In this document: piece by piece, positions 25,085 to 34,829 of the stretch | How the letters are laid out: each line of letters begins with the position of its first letter | Position numbering within the stretch: the stretch's first letter is position 1 | Assembly (NCBI GenBank): GCA_963815185.1 | Contig: CAWFGC010000009.1 | Location: forward strand, 620,001-684,000 | Source of the DNA: SHZL01 sp963815185 | GTDB lineage: Bacteria; Pseudomonadota; Gammaproteobacteria; Xanthomonadales; SZUA-36 | Direction of reading: 5' to 3' | Length of the DNA stretch: 64,000 bases | Notes under the pieces: model-generated | Databases searched by the model: none | Told to the model about the DNA's origin: nothing | What the model saw: only the letters and a program-made list of their open reading frames with translations | Position numbers and translations under genes: made by a program

Positions 25085-26995
25085 TCAACCGGCCTTCGGA
25101 CGGTCTTGTACAGGATAACCAAGGCGTAATATCGAAGTCTTGATATCACTTAGAATTTGAGGGTCATCTATCGTTGCGGGCATTTCCCACGCTTCACCAT
25201 CTGCAATTTTCTTCATGGTACCGCGGAAAATTTTGCCCGAACGTGTTTTTGGGAGTCTCGATACACTTGATACAAGCTTGAATGAAGCAACCGGGCCAAT
25301 CTGGCTCCGCACCAATTGGATCAATTCCTGTTTCAGCACTTCCTCATCTGATCTGGCGCCGGCACTCAGCACCACCAGGCCCATTGGCAGTTCTCCCTTA
25401 AGTTGGTCTTTCACGCCGAAGACAGCGCACTCCGCAACTTTTTCATGTGACGCCAACACTTCTTCCAGCGCACCTGTTGAGAGTCGATGTCCAGCGACAT
25501 TGATCACATCATCGATTCTGCCCATGATCCACAGGTATTGATCTTCATCAATGAAACCCGCGTCGCCAGTCAGGTAGTAGCCTTCAAAATGGCTCAGATA
25601 AGCTTCCTTGTAGCGCTCATCTGCATGCCATAATGTAGCCAGGGATCCGGGTGGCAGCGGCAATTTGATAACAATGGCGCCCGTTTGGCCAGGCTCCTGT
25701 AATCGGCCCGCATCATCCAGTATTTGAACCTGATAGCCGGGTACCGCACGGGTCGGTGAACCCGGCTTCACCGGCAAGTGTTCAATCCCCAAACAATTGG
25801 CCGCAATTGACCACCCGGTTTCAGTTTGCCACCAGTGATCGATTACCGGCACCTGCAAATACTGTTCTGCCCAGCTCAGGGTATCCGGATCGCAGCGCTC
25901 ACCTGCCAGAAACAAAGTTTGAAATTTTTCCATCGCAAACTGGTGGATGTAGGAACCCGACGGGTCTTCCTTCCTGATTGCCCTGAAAGCTGTCGGTGCG
26001 GTAAATAATACTTTAACGTCATGCTCATCAATGACTCGCCAGAATGCGCCCGGATCGGGCGTCCCCACGGGCTTGCCTTCATATAGCACTGTAGTATTGC
26101 CATGAAGCAAGGGGCCATAGACGATGTATGAATGTCCCACTACCCAGCCAATGTCCGACGCCGCCCAGAAAACGTCGCCAGGTTCAACCCCATAGATATG
26201 TTTCATGGACCAATACAGGGCCACGGCATGCCCGCCATTGTCGCGGACGATGCCTTTCGGCTCACCTGTGGTTCCCGAGGTATAGAGAATGTAGAGTGGA
26301 TCGGTGGCGGCAACAGCTGCACAGGGCGCGGGGTTTGCGCCGCTTAGAGCCTCATGCCAGGCAATGTCCCGGCTTGGGTCAAGTTCGGCCATACATTCGG
26401 GGCGCTGCAGAATGATACATCGTTCGGGTTTATTGCTTGCCAGCCGAATGGCTTCGTCGAGCAGCGGCTTGTATTCCACGATACGGTTTGGCTCAATTCC
26501 GCAGGAAGCGGAAACCACTATCCGCGGATGGGCATCATCTATTCTCTTCGCCAGTTCGTTTGCGGCGAAACCGCCGAAAACGACGGAATGTATGGCGCCC
26601 AAGCGGGCACAGGCGAGCATCGCAATTACCGCTTCGGGCACCATGGGCATATAAATAATTACCCGGTCCCCTTTGTTCACCCCGAATGAGGAGAGTGCAC
26701 CCGCAAATAAGGCTACAGCATCGAGCAATTCAGAGAATGTATAACGCAATATTGTGTTCGTAACGGGACTATCGTAAATCAGTGCGAGCTGGCTGCCGCG
26801 TCCAGACTCGACGTGCCGGTCAAGCGCATTGAAGCAGGTATTGATTTCCCCACCCTGAAACCACCGGTACAGCGGTGCGCTACTTTCGTCAAGGACGGTA
26901 TCCCACAAGCGAGACCAGCTGAGTTCCATGGCTGCCTTGGCCCAAAAGGCCTCCGGGTCAGACAAGGATGATTGATAAGTTTGTTCGAAATTCAT
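25085..26995 (-). CDS. prpE: Propionyl-CoA-synthetase-like acyl-CoA ligase
   Basis: A 636-residue adenylate-forming ligase close to PrpE/Acs. ATP-binding YTSGTTGEPKGIV is near residue 240. The region WAASDIGWVVGHSYIVYGPL and WWQTETGW follow, then GRIDDVINVAGHRLSTG and the C-terminal catalytic Lys in RSGKIFRG. It would make propionyl-CoA or a similar short acyl-CoA from the free acid, ATP and CoA. Inside the island it may salvage propionate released by substrate breakdown. It is alone on its strand, convergent with the receptor operon. Confidence 0.9.
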   Translation of the reverse strand: MNFEQTYQSSLSDPEAFWAKAAMELSWSRLWDTVLDESSAPLYRWFQGGEINTCFNALDRHVESGRGSQLALIYDSPVTNTILRYTFSELLDAVALFAGALSSFGVNKGDRVIIYMPMVPEAVIAMLACARLGAIHSVVFGGFAANELAKRIDDAHPRIVVSASCGIEPNRIVEYKPLLDEAIRLASNKPERCIILQRPECMAELDPSRDIAWHEALSGANPAPCAAVAATDPLYILYTSGTTGEPKGIVRDNGGHAVALYWSMKHIYGVEPGDVFWAASDIGWVVGHSYIVYGPLLHGNTTVLYEGKPVGTPDPGAFWRVIDEHDVKVLFTAPTAFRAIRKEDPSGSYIHQFAMEKFQTLFLAGERCDPDTLSWAEQYLQVPVIDHWWQTETGWSIAANCLGIEHLPVKPGSPTRAVPGYQVQILDDAGRLQEPGQTGAIVIKLPLPPGSLATLWHADERYKEAYLSHFEGYYLTGDAGFIDEDQYLWIMGRIDDVINVAGHRLSTGALEEVLASHEKVAECAVFGVKDQLKGELPMGLVVLSAGARSDEEVLKQELIQLVRSQIGPVASFKLVSSVSRLPKTRSGKIFRGTMKKIADGEAWEMPATIDDPQILSDIKTSILRLGYPVQDRPKAG

Positions 26996-27147
26996 AAGCT
27001 GCGCTTGCGATTCGCGATCGGTTGCAGTATATGAATCAGGGAAGAAGCGATGAATTGCCTGAATATTGCATTTCCCGTGCGAAATCTTTCAGCGATAAGC
27101 AGAACCAGGTGCGGATTGTTCTATTACTGTTGGGGTTGCAATGGCAG

Positions 27148-28186
27148 CTATCCTGATGCCGAACTGTCCAGGTTATTGTCCTGCGCTCTATAGGCAGTCG
27201 GGGACAGCCCGGTCCAGGTCCTGAAAGCACGTGAAAACGTACTCGCTTCGGAAAAACCCACGGAACAAGCCACGACAAACACGGAATTTCTCTGGTCCGA
27301 CAAAAGCTCAATGGCAAAATCGCGGCGAATTTGGTCCTTGAGTGCCTGATAAGAGGTGTTTTCTGCTTTAAGCCTCCTGCGTAATGTGCCTGGACTCATT
27401 CCAAGTTGATCCGCTACGGCCTCAAATGTCGGTATATCGAGCGTATTCTTGCTCTGGGTCAACAGTATTCGACGGACTTTGAGTATGAAACTCTTATCAG
27501 TTACCGGATCGACGAGAATGCCGACGGGAGATCTCTTTAGAAGTGGTAGCAATTCTCCTTTTGTTCTTACATTTGGCCACGACAGGCATTTCTCCGGGAA
27601 TTCCAGCGCTGTTATCGACTGAGCAAACAGGCATGGGCAGCCAAATAGAAGTTCGTACTCGTCGAAATAGTCCGGTTTTTGAAAATCAAACCACACTCTG
27701 GTTAATGGAATGTTCTCGCCGGCAAGCCAGCAGACAAATCGATAGGTCATACTGAGCATGTATTCAGTAAGAATATGCTCGGTGTTGGGAGGCTGCGGGT
27801 CGATGTCCAGCTTGTAAAGCGCATGTTCTCCGGCCGTTCTTAATTCCCATCTGATGTCTTTGGTTGCAAGCTTGAAACACTCCGCCTGTTTCTGCAGCGC
27901 CCCCTGTACATCGTTCTCTTTCAACGCGAGCTCACAAAATAATGAAAAAGTGCCAAATTTTATGGGTTGGGACACTCAGGCCAAAGAATTCGTCATTAAA
28001 TTCTTTCCACAGTTGGCGCACAATCTTCGTATATTGATTGTGGGTAAATCGAATTCGAGGTTGATGGATTACATCGGGTGATACGCCGGCATTTTTGAGG
28101 ATCTTTTCTGGTTGTAGTCCTTTGGACTCGGCATGTTTAAGCAGAGGCAGCACAAAATGGCTGTGAATGGTGTTTCTCAGGTACAT
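27148..28186 (-). CDS. AraC-family regulator, Arabinose_bd type (one frameshift)
   Basis: About 345 residues. The N-terminal sensor (HFVLPLLKHAESKGLQPEKILKNAGVSPDVI) is of the PF12625-like type seen in OruR/ArgR-type regulators, and the C-terminus is an AraC helix-turn-helix (FEAVADQLGMSPGTLRRRL, then VACSVGFSEASTFSRAF...GLSPTAYR). The frame breaks near 27962, where one T too many in a short run separates PTHKI from GTFSLFCEL. It is divergent from the nitroreductase gene, and the shared 45-bp motif sits in the gap between them. Confidence 0.85.
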
Positions 28187-28234
28187 GCTTGATTCTAAAA
28201 ACCCTCAGTGCCGCAATGCTTGTTTAAGAATAGC

Positions 28235-28279
28235 ATGGAAGATTATGCACAGGAATTGTACCCTTCCGCCATGTACTCC
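28235..28279 (+). promoter_or_regulatory. Shared 45-bp motif, copy upstream of nitroreductase
   Basis: atggaagattatgcacag ... ccgccatgtactcc. It agrees with 34667-34711 at 37 of 45 ungapped positions. It is 49 bp from the AraC start and about 144 bp from the nitroreductase start, a natural position for the AraC regulator to bind. The function is inferred. Confidence 0.55.
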
Positions 28280-28422
28280 TTACCTCCGGATTTATATTCT
28301 AATTCCAGCTTTTGGAGTACTCAGTGGAAGACGGGAAAGTATTGGCGTTGATTTATGCCAAACATGGGTGCTGCATTGTCGAACAGGGTCTTCTTTCTTG
28401 AACTCGGTTATGGAGGGTTGCA

Positions 28423-29196
28423 ATGAATTTTGAGCAGGTCATAGGCAACAGGCGTTCGACCCGCTACTTCGATCCGGACCGTCCGGTCGAGCGCGAAAAA
28501 GTGCAGAAGATTCTTGAGGCCATGCGTCTCGCTTCGTGTGCCATGAATGCACAGTGGCTGCGGGCGGTTGTAGTTTATCGGGATGACCTGGATGCGGAAA
28601 CTTTTGAAGCACTCAAGTTGCCGGTTTCCGGGGTGGTAATGGAGTTGGCCCCGGTTCATATCTACTGTTTCACTGACCCGTCGGTGGTCTTGGAGGATAA
28701 GGGAGACAGAGTGCGGGAACTGATGGATGTCGGTGCCTGTAACCCCAGCCACGGATGGACTTATGCATTCCTGGATGAATTCGTGTGGCCACAGGTATTG
28801 AAACCTCTTGCTGACAATCCGACGTATCCTGCATCCATGGCCTTTGATAACGGCGGCGCGGCCACGCAAGGTCTTTTGATGGCCATCAATCTGGGTTTGG
28901 CAGCCTGCTGGACGGTAATGGCGGAGGAAGCGGCCCGAAAATTTCTGGGTATACCCGATCACTGGCTGCCGCATTATCTGATGAATGTGGGCTATTCCCT
29001 TGAGCATCCGGGACAGCGTCCTCGACAACCACTTGGGAGCCAGTTTTTTGAAGGTCATGTGAGCAAACCGTTCCGACGAGATGAGGCGGTTGTCAAAGAG
29101 CTTGAAGAAGCCGGCATGATACAGGAGCCCGCGCCCAGACCGGGGCGTAAGGAAGAAATACGCCAGTTGTGTGAAAAACTGGGATTGCGCGAATAG
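28423..29196 (+). CDS. Nitroreductase-family flavoprotein
   Basis: A 257-residue nitroreductase-fold FMN enzyme. The N-terminal RRSTRYFDPDRPV is the FMN-binding Arg-Ser-x-Arg pattern, and MAFDNGGAATQGLLMAINLGLAACW is the core helix. Members reduce nitro groups, quinones or enones, or act as dehydrogenases. A ggagg site precedes the ATG. It probably forms a two-gene operon with the 113-residue protein 5 nt downstream. In this island a reductive step on an unsaturated ring or enone is plausible, but not proven. Confidence 0.88.
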   Translation: MNFEQVIGNRRSTRYFDPDRPVEREKVQKILEAMRLASCAMNAQWLRAVVVYRDDLDAETFEALKLPVSGVVMELAPVHIYCFTDPSVVLEDKGDRVRELMDVGACNPSHGWTYAFLDEFVWPQVLKPLADNPTYPASMAFDNGGAATQGLLMAINLGLAACWTVMAEEAARKFLGIPDHWLPHYLMNVGYSLEHPGQRPRQPLGSQFFEGHVSKPFRRDEAVVKELEEAGMIQEPAPRPGRKEEIRQLCEKLGLRE

Positions 29197-29201
29197 CAAT
29201 C

Positions 29202-29543
29202 ATGGTGCTGGTCCAGCCAGGGATGGAATATGAAAGTGTCAGCGCCTGGAATACGGCATTGGCCCATCATTGGGGTGGGGATCCGCTTGCCGAAGACCCC
29301 ACCCGGCTGGCAGCGCTGCTTGCATTCTGCGAGTTCATCGACAAGGATCCGGATGAACTTCTTCGCTATTGCTTTCTTCGGCGCCGGGAAACAGGGGAGA
29401 GATTCCCCAGCAAGAAACGCCGCGAGGAAGTCACGGCGAAGGTCCGCGAATTCACTATAGCGAGTGGTCTCAAGGGTGTTGAAGCTCGCCGTCAGAGCAG
29501 TCATATTCTCTCTTTCTTGTCCCACAATGGGGTGTTGATTTAA
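29202..29543 (+). CDS. Small protein, faintly like a recombinase core-binding domain
   Basis: 113 residues, no family recognised with confidence. The pattern LAALLAFCEFIDKDPDELLRYC...KVREFTIASGL...SHILSFLSHNGVL recalls the SAM-like N-terminal core-binding domain of tyrosine recombinases, but there is no catalytic domain and no Arg-His-Arg-Tyr set. It lies 5 nt behind the nitroreductase and overlaps the 3' end of the convergent kinase by 4 nt. It could be an integrase relic, a DNA-binding helper, or an unrelated helical protein. Confidence 0.5.
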   Translation: MVLVQPGMEYESVSAWNTALAHHWGGDPLAEDPTRLAALLAFCEFIDKDPDELLRYCFLRRRETGERFPSKKRREEVTAKVREFTIASGLKGVEARRQSSHILSFLSHNGVLI

Positions 29544-30569
29544 GCGCTTTGAGAATCATAAAGAGATGCAATTGGCTTCGATACCCAAGTAGCACATGAC
29601 GCAAACTCCTCTGTAACGCGCTGCAAAATCCTTCTGAATGGCGAATCATCAAAGTGAAAGCGCCAAGCCTCGAGACAAAGTTGAATGGCGCCGCGCCCTT
29701 CATAGACCCGCCGTCGAAATATCGCGGAACGATCTGAATCCAATTCACCATAAGCCTGCCAGAATCTGGCTGGAATATCCAAAAACGAAAAGATCCATTC
29801 TGCTGCGGGGTCACCCCAAAATGCGCGTTCAGCGTCCAGCACGGCAGTAATCTCGATATTGCCATTGTTCCGCCCGACCAAGATATTTCTTTGCCAAAGA
29901 TCACCGTGCACAAGTCTCGGTTGTGTTATTGCATCGAGATGCCGGCGGCCAGCCTTGACGATTTGCAGAAAATTCACCGCGTCTTTACAGGGTAACTGGA
30001 AACGCTGCATATCGTTCAGCATATCGGTAATCCAGGAAATGACCGCATCACTCCACAGATCAAATGGATGCATGGGCGCGGGCGGCCCGAAATGTCGATG
30101 CGGAATGGAATGAATCTCTTTTACGATCCATCCGAGCTGCGCCCACAATTCTTCATTCTCTTCATCACTGAGACCATTCTTGATGTCATCCCATAGCTCC
30201 CCTTCCAGACAATTCTGAAATACATAATCGCGATCTATCAGTTCATGGCTAAAATCGACAAACAGGTTCCTGGGGATCTTGTCTGACAAGACATTCAGTA
30301 TTCGGCTGCACGCTCGATTCACGCTGCAACAGGTATTCCTCATGCTTGAACAAGATTGCGTGGGCAGGTGGCGCGACACGCAGAATGACAGACTCATCAA
30401 GCCCAAAATCGATCCGGTAACTGGTATTGAATTTTCCGGAGTCTACTAATTGAGAAGTCACAGGCAGCGCTTCACGGCCAAACGCACGCCGGCATATCTG
30501 GTTGATTTGCTTTTGTTTCAGAGGTTGCCGGAAATTGGAAATGTTGCGAGTCACGGCATGGTATTTCAT
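29540..30569 (-). CDS. APH-fold phosphotransferase (one frameshift)
   Basis: About 342 residues of the aminoglycoside-phosphotransferase/choline-kinase fold. The catalytic loop LVHGDLWQRNILV and metal-binding DAERAFWGDPAAEW are intact. The frame breaks near 30315, where removing one A joins SSVQP to ILNVLSDKIPRNL. Start MKYHAVTRN is chosen over an upstream codon. It follows the PaaK-like ligase, so the acceptor may be a pathway intermediate rather than an antibiotic. Some relatives of this fold are linked to acyl-CoA metabolism. Confidence 0.83.
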
Positions 30570-30625
30570 CGATCGGACTCTCTTTTGTCCGTCAACTGCT
30601 GCCGACTTGCAAAGCGGTGGATGAA

Positions 30626-32017
30626 TCATTCCGTTTGGTACAGCTTCTCAAGAAATTGCGTTTTCTTGACGGCGCGTTCAAGTGAGTTGGGTTTGACCCA
30701 GATTATCGCGGGGCGGATTTTTAGCAAAGCATGCATCTTTGTTAGTAATTCTTGCTCCAGATCAGGCAAATCCCCTTCCTGAACGCCCACGCCATGCTCG
30801 ATCTTGAGTTTCAGGGGCGGCACCACCCGAGGCGGAGGCTCATCGAGCAGAATACGAAAGGAGCCTGTCACTTTCGGCACAAAGCCGTTGATCACTCCTT
30901 GAATCGCAGCCGGATAAACGGGTACGCCCTTGACCTTGAGCATGTCGTCAGCGCGTCCGATGATTTTGTAGCGGAAGCCGCTGTTACCGCATGGACAGGG
31001 TTCGGTGAATACCTGGTGAACGTCGTTTAAGGTAATGCGAAGGTTGGCGAAAAAAATTGAGGCTTGGGGTTCCAGCGGAGTAAAAACCGCCAGGCCGGTG
31101 GCGCCGTGTTGCATCGGGGTTGGTTCGTGCGATTCCGGGTTTACCAATTCATAATAGCAGTAGTCATCTGCAACCCAGTGCATGCCCTGATACTGCGGAC
31201 AATCACAGGAAACACCATACCCGGCCCCAACATCGAAAACTTTGGCGCCGTATTGCTCTTCCAGCCGCAACCGTACCTCTGGAATGCCCGCCCCGGGTTC
31301 GGCGCCCAGAATGAGTTTTTCGATCCCGAGATTGCCTATGGGCTCGGCAAGGACTTCCGGACAACGCTCGATAAGGTGCAGTGCCAGAGAGGGCGTGCAG
31401 GTCAGCACGTTGGCTTTAAACAGTTTGACCATTTGTAAAAAGCGTTCTGTACCCGCTTCAGCGCCAATGGGAATGATCGTCACGCCCGGTATTTTCTTGT
31501 ACCAGTAAATTTGAGGCGTACCCGCAGCATGCATGCTGAGACCAAAGCCAATTGCCAATCGGTCGCCAGGCCGTAAACCTGCGCGCCAGCCCATGCGGCC
31601 CATGATTTCCCCCATGGCCTCTGCGGACTTGTGAAAAACCGGATAGGGGGTCGGGATTCCGGTTGTGCCCGAGGTGGTAGTTAAGAGGTGCAGGTCCTTC
31701 ATTCGTTCCGGGCCAAACAGGATGTCGTAGGCTCTGAACATGTCATTGTTGCATCGCTCAAAAACGGCGCGATAGTCAGCTTGACCACAAAGGGGCAGTT
31801 TCTTCGCAAGATCGTCCAGATTGCGGATATCGGAAGGTGTGATTCCCGCGGTGTTCATCCTTTCGCGATCAAATGGCACGTTTTCGTAAAAATAGTTAAG
31901 AGTCGTCTGCAGCTTGTTCTCCTGGATCTCCCGCATCTGAGGCGTGTTCAACAAAGGCTCGATCTCTTCGTTGAAATACTGTCGCTGATGAAGTTTGCTT
32001 CTATTCAAATCAGTCAC
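30626..32017 (-). CDS. PaaK-like CoA ligase
   Basis: A roughly 463-residue adenylate-forming enzyme of the phenylacetate-CoA ligase type. It has YENVPFDRERM at the N-terminus, TTTSGTTGIPTPYPV as ATP loop, PCPCGNSGFRYKIIGRADDMLKVKGVPVYP with the family's cysteine pair and hinge, and a C-terminal domain. It probably activates an aromatic or cyclic carboxylic acid to its CoA thioester. The GTG start at 32017 is preferred; the frame stays open to 32119 but that would overlap the thiolase by 62 nt. It is between the second thiolase and the APH-like kinase. Confidence 0.87.
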   Translation of the reverse strand: MTDLNRSKLHQRQYFNEEIEPLLNTPQMREIQENKLQTTLNYFYENVPFDRERMNTAGITPSDIRNLDDLAKKLPLCGQADYRAVFERCNNDMFRAYDILFGPERMKDLHLLTTTSGTTGIPTPYPVFHKSAEAMGEIMGRMGWRAGLRPGDRLAIGFGLSMHAAGTPQIYWYKKIPGVTIIPIGAEAGTERFLQMVKLFKANVLTCTPSLALHLIERCPEVLAEPIGNLGIEKLILGAEPGAGIPEVRLRLEEQYGAKVFDVGAGYGVSCDCPQYQGMHWVADDYCYYELVNPESHEPTPMQHGATGLAVFTPLEPQASIFFANLRITLNDVHQVFTEPCPCGNSGFRYKIIGRADDMLKVKGVPVYPAAIQGVINGFVPKVTGSFRILLDEPPPRVVPPLKLKIEHGVGVQEGDLPDLEQELLTKMHALLKIRPAIIWVKPNSLERAVKKTQFLEKLYQTE

Positions 32018-32057
32018 CCGGATGCTCGATAACAAAACGCTTCGGATCTGGCTCAAA

Positions 32058-33278
32058 TTATCGCCTGAAGAGGTGTAGCGCCATCGCGGCCGCGTCAATT
32101 CCCAAAATTCCGCCACCATTATGCGTCAAGCCGACCTTGGGACCAGTGACCTGACGATTACCCGCGTCCCCGCGCAACTGTGTGACAATTTCATGGATTT
32201 GACCCACTCCCGTTGCTCCCACGGGATGACCTTTCGCACTCAAACCGCCTGAAGTATTTGTTGGCAGCTTGCCGTCTATATCGAAATGACCTTTCTCGAT
32301 CAGTGCTGCGGACTGTTCCGCGTCACAAAGTCCCAGTTCCGCCAGGTACATGATTTCCGCTGACGAAGTGGTGTCATGCACTTCGGCTATGTCGATATCC
32401 TCCGGCGAGATGCCCGCTGTTTCATACAATTTGGCAGCCGCGCGTTTTGTAATCGTATCTTCGAGATTCGTACTGATTTTTCCACTTGCAACTACGGAAG
32501 CCGATACCCAAACCGGCCTCGCGGAAAATCGCCTCGCAAACTTGCGTGAACACAGAATTGCCGCCGCGCCACCATCAGCGACAGGGGCACACATCATGCG
32601 TGTCAGGGGAAATCCTATGTCACCCGACAAAAGCACTTCTTGCAGGCTCACTGTTTTCTGGTATTGCGCCTTCGGATTGAGCGACCCGTTTTTGTGTGCC
32701 TTTACCGACAATTTGGCAAAATGCTGCTGTGTCAGCCCATATCGGTTCATAAAGCGCCGGGCATGGAAGGCATAAACATCCAGCAATTTGCTGCGAAGCA
32801 GGCCACCTTCCACCAATATCCTCTCACCGGAGTTCAGGCTTTGCTCTACCTGTGTGAGATAGGCGGTGTAGTTTTCGATATCAACTCCCGATTCCAGCGC
32901 CTGATACGTTCTTGTTTTATCTGCATCGTAAAGCTTCTCGAAACCGGTTATTAAAACACAGTCATGAATGCCACTCGCGACTGCTGACCAGCCCAGGTTA
33001 AAAGCGAATGAACTGCTTGCGCAGGCGTTCTCAACGTTGTAAATGGGAATTTCAGCAAATGCCATCGGAGAGAGTGTGACTTGGCCACGGATCATGTGCT
33101 GGCCTGTCATGGCTCCGGCCACGGCATTTCCGGTATACGCCGCCTGGATGTGTTTTATGTTTAGGCCGGCGTCAGTCAGAGCCTCTTCAACAGCCTCCCT
33201 GACCAGGTCCTTTATTCCTCGATCCGGGTACTTGCCGAACTTTGTCATTCCAATGCCGATGACTGCAACATCCCTCAC
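32058..33278 (-). CDS. SCP-x-type thiolase, second copy
   Basis: A 406-residue thiolase. It begins VRDVAVIGIGMTKFGKYP and has the nucleophile region NVENACASSSFAFN (near residue 89), AEVHDTTSSAEI and GGLSAKGHPVGATGVGQ. It belongs to the SCP-x-like group, as does the thiolase at 23394, but is clearly a different gene. The GTG start at 33278 has a gggag site before it; the frame continues to 33374 without homology. First gene of the thiolase-PaaK-kinase unit. Confidence 0.87.
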   Translation of the reverse strand: MRDVAVIGIGMTKFGKYPDRGIKDLVREAVEEALTDAGLNIKHIQAAYTGNAVAGAMTGQHMIRGQVTLSPMAFAEIPIYNVENACASSSFAFNLGWSAVASGIHDCVLITGFEKLYDADKTRTYQALESGVDIENYTAYLTQVEQSLNSGERILVEGGLLRSKLLDVYAFHARRFMNRYGLTQQHFAKLSVKAHKNGSLNPKAQYQKTVSLQEVLLSGDIGFPLTRMMCAPVADGGAAAILCSRKFARRFSARPVWVSASVVASGKISTNLEDTITKRAAAKLYETAGISPEDIDIAEVHDTTSSAEIMYLAELGLCDAEQSAALIEKGHFDIDGKLPTNTSGGLSAKGHPVGATGVGQIHEIVTQLRGDAGNRQVTGPKVGLTHNGGGILGIDAAAMALHLFRR

Positions 33279-33581
33279 AGAGATTACTCCCAAACTCTCG
33301 CGACAATTACGGTTCAAGCTGAGCTTGTACCTTCCCCTCAAATCCATGCATGAAGCCGGATCGACGGCTTGCAATAGAGCCCTACTTTAGGCACCTGTTT
33401 CGCCGGGTAGAATGGCGGTAAGTCTCACTTTGTTGGCAAAATCTGGCAACTTTCCAATGACTGCGAAATGCCTGGATGGGCTTGATTGCTTATGTCAACG
33501 TGACTGTATCTTTTGCCATTCACATCAGATGTTATGCGCGGATAAGGATTTAACAGATACATCAAGTCTCGTGGGGAGCGC
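33279..33581. promoter_or_regulatory. Divergent region between thiolase 2 and the SnoaL-like genes
   Basis: No gene is evident. It should hold promoters in both directions. Reading on the minus strand there is a string ttaccgccattctaccc that weakly echoes the end of the shared 45-bp motif; I do not count it as a confirmed copy. Confidence 0.35.
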
Positions 33582-34094
33582 ATGAATGAAAGACATGAAT
33601 GGTTAGCCCCGAGAAAGTGCAGGAATATCCTCGACAAAGCAGAGATTCAGGAGATTATGGCTCGCTATTCCATATGTGTCGACACGGGCGATGCAGATGG
33701 ATTCGCTGCGGTTTTTACCGAAGATGGCGTGTGGGAATGGGAAGCGGCGGGTTTAGTTTCTGCGGCAGAAAGAGCGAGTACGGCAAATTGCCAGCTGTAT
33801 CTACCCATGCAAAAGGCGCGCAACATGCGATCAGCAATCCGGTCATTCGCGTCCAAGGCAACAAGGCAAAATCAATTTGCCAACTCACCTGTTTTCTAAG
33901 CAGACCTGAACAGATCTACACTCTAATGGCTTGGATACTACGAAGATGAACTGGTTAAAGTGGATGACCATTGGATGATATCCCGCCGCGCTGCCCGGGT
34001 TGAGAATCCGGAAATATTGGGAAAGGGAAAAATTGCTGAATATTTCGCGCCCCTGGGTCAGGCAATGAGCGAATTGATGGAAGCGGGAAGCTGA
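33582..34094 (+). CDS. SnoaL-like protein (two frameshifts)
   Basis: About 170 residues of the SnoaL/NTF2-like fold. It starts with an AEIQEIMARYSICVDTGDADGFAAVF segment and runs FTEDGVWEWEAAG, then in another frame THAKGAQHAISNPVIRV, and finally GYYEDELVKVDDHWMISRRAARVENP. Shifts near 33745 and 33935 restore the usual family architecture. Relatives include aromatic-ring dioxygenase small-subunit-like folds and bile-acid or scytalone-dehydratase-like proteins. It is 10 nt before a second SnoaL-like gene, so the two probably work together. Confidence 0.75.
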
Positions 34095-34104
34095 AACCAA
34101 GACC

Positions 34105-34587
34105 ATGTACCCAGAATTGAATAAACGTATAAAACTTCTGGAAGATATTGAATCTATTAGAAAGTTGAAAGCGCTTTATTGCTATTTGGCGGACGAAGCT
34201 TATCAAAATCCTGCGAAATGGAGTGAATTATTGGACTACTTCGTCGATGACTCCTGGCTGGATTTTGGTGATTACGGGGTGTATAGGGGCAAACAGGAAG
34301 TAAGCAGGTTCTTCAACGAAGTGACCTATACATTCTTGTCTTATGCGGCGCATATGGTTGCCAACCCGGTAATCGAAGTTGATGAAGATTGCGCAAAGGG
34401 AACCTGGTACTTTCATTGCCCCGCTACGGAACGTGCCTCAGCAATCGCCCTATGGGTACAGGGCCGCTATACCGACGAATTTGTCAGGGTTGAGGGAGAA
34501 TGGAAGTGGAAATCCATCACCTGCCGCTTTGATTTTATCTCGCCGATCGACGAAGGCTGGGTGAAGACTCCCGCATTCAAGCCATAA
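34105..34587 (+). CDS. SnoaL-like protein
   Basis: A 160-residue SnoaL/NTF2-like protein. It has the family start LLEDIESIRKLKALYCYLADE, then ELLDYFVDDSWLDFGDYGVYRG, AAHMVANPVIEVD and a WKWKSITCRFDFISP end. It follows the preceding SnoaL-like gene by 10 nt. A His near residue 87 (AAHM) lies where catalytic dehydratase relatives keep one, but this alone does not prove activity. Product unknown. Confidence 0.83.
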   Translation: MYPELNKRIKLLEDIESIRKLKALYCYLADEAYQNPAKWSELLDYFVDDSWLDFGDYGVYRGKQEVSRFFNEVTYTFLSYAAHMVANPVIEVDEDCAKGTWYFHCPATERASAIALWVQGRYTDEFVRVEGEWKWKSITCRFDFISPIDEGWVKTPAFKP

Positions 34588-34666
34588 TCTCAAGCTCTTC
34601 GCAAGGTCCTGCCGTTTTGTAAACCGCGTACTACGCACCTCAACCCCAAGCGCGGCGCAAAAACTG

Positions 34667-34711
34667 TATGGAAGTTTATGCACAGCAAATGTGTCATTAC
34701 GCCATTTACTC
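34667..34711 (+). promoter_or_regulatory. Shared 45-bp motif, copy upstream of receptor 2
   Basis: atggaagtttatgcacag ... acgccatttactcc. It agrees with 28235-28279 at 37 of 45 positions without gaps, and lies about 119 bp before the receptor start. The pair suggests one regulator, most simply the AraC protein at 27148, controls both units. Confidence 0.55.
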
Positions 34712-34829
34712 CCCAATACTCTCTCAATATTTTAAATAAGTGAATTTGGATTATGAATCTTCAAAGTTCGCGCCGGTTAACAACGTGTCTCTAATGATTC
34801 AAATAATCGTTCAAGTGGGGCTTAACGTA

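Noticed and set aside
28408..29199. 263-residue minus-strand frame opposite the nitroreductase
   Set aside because: The plus strand encodes a textbook nitroreductase with a good ribosome binding site; the antisense frame has no motif.
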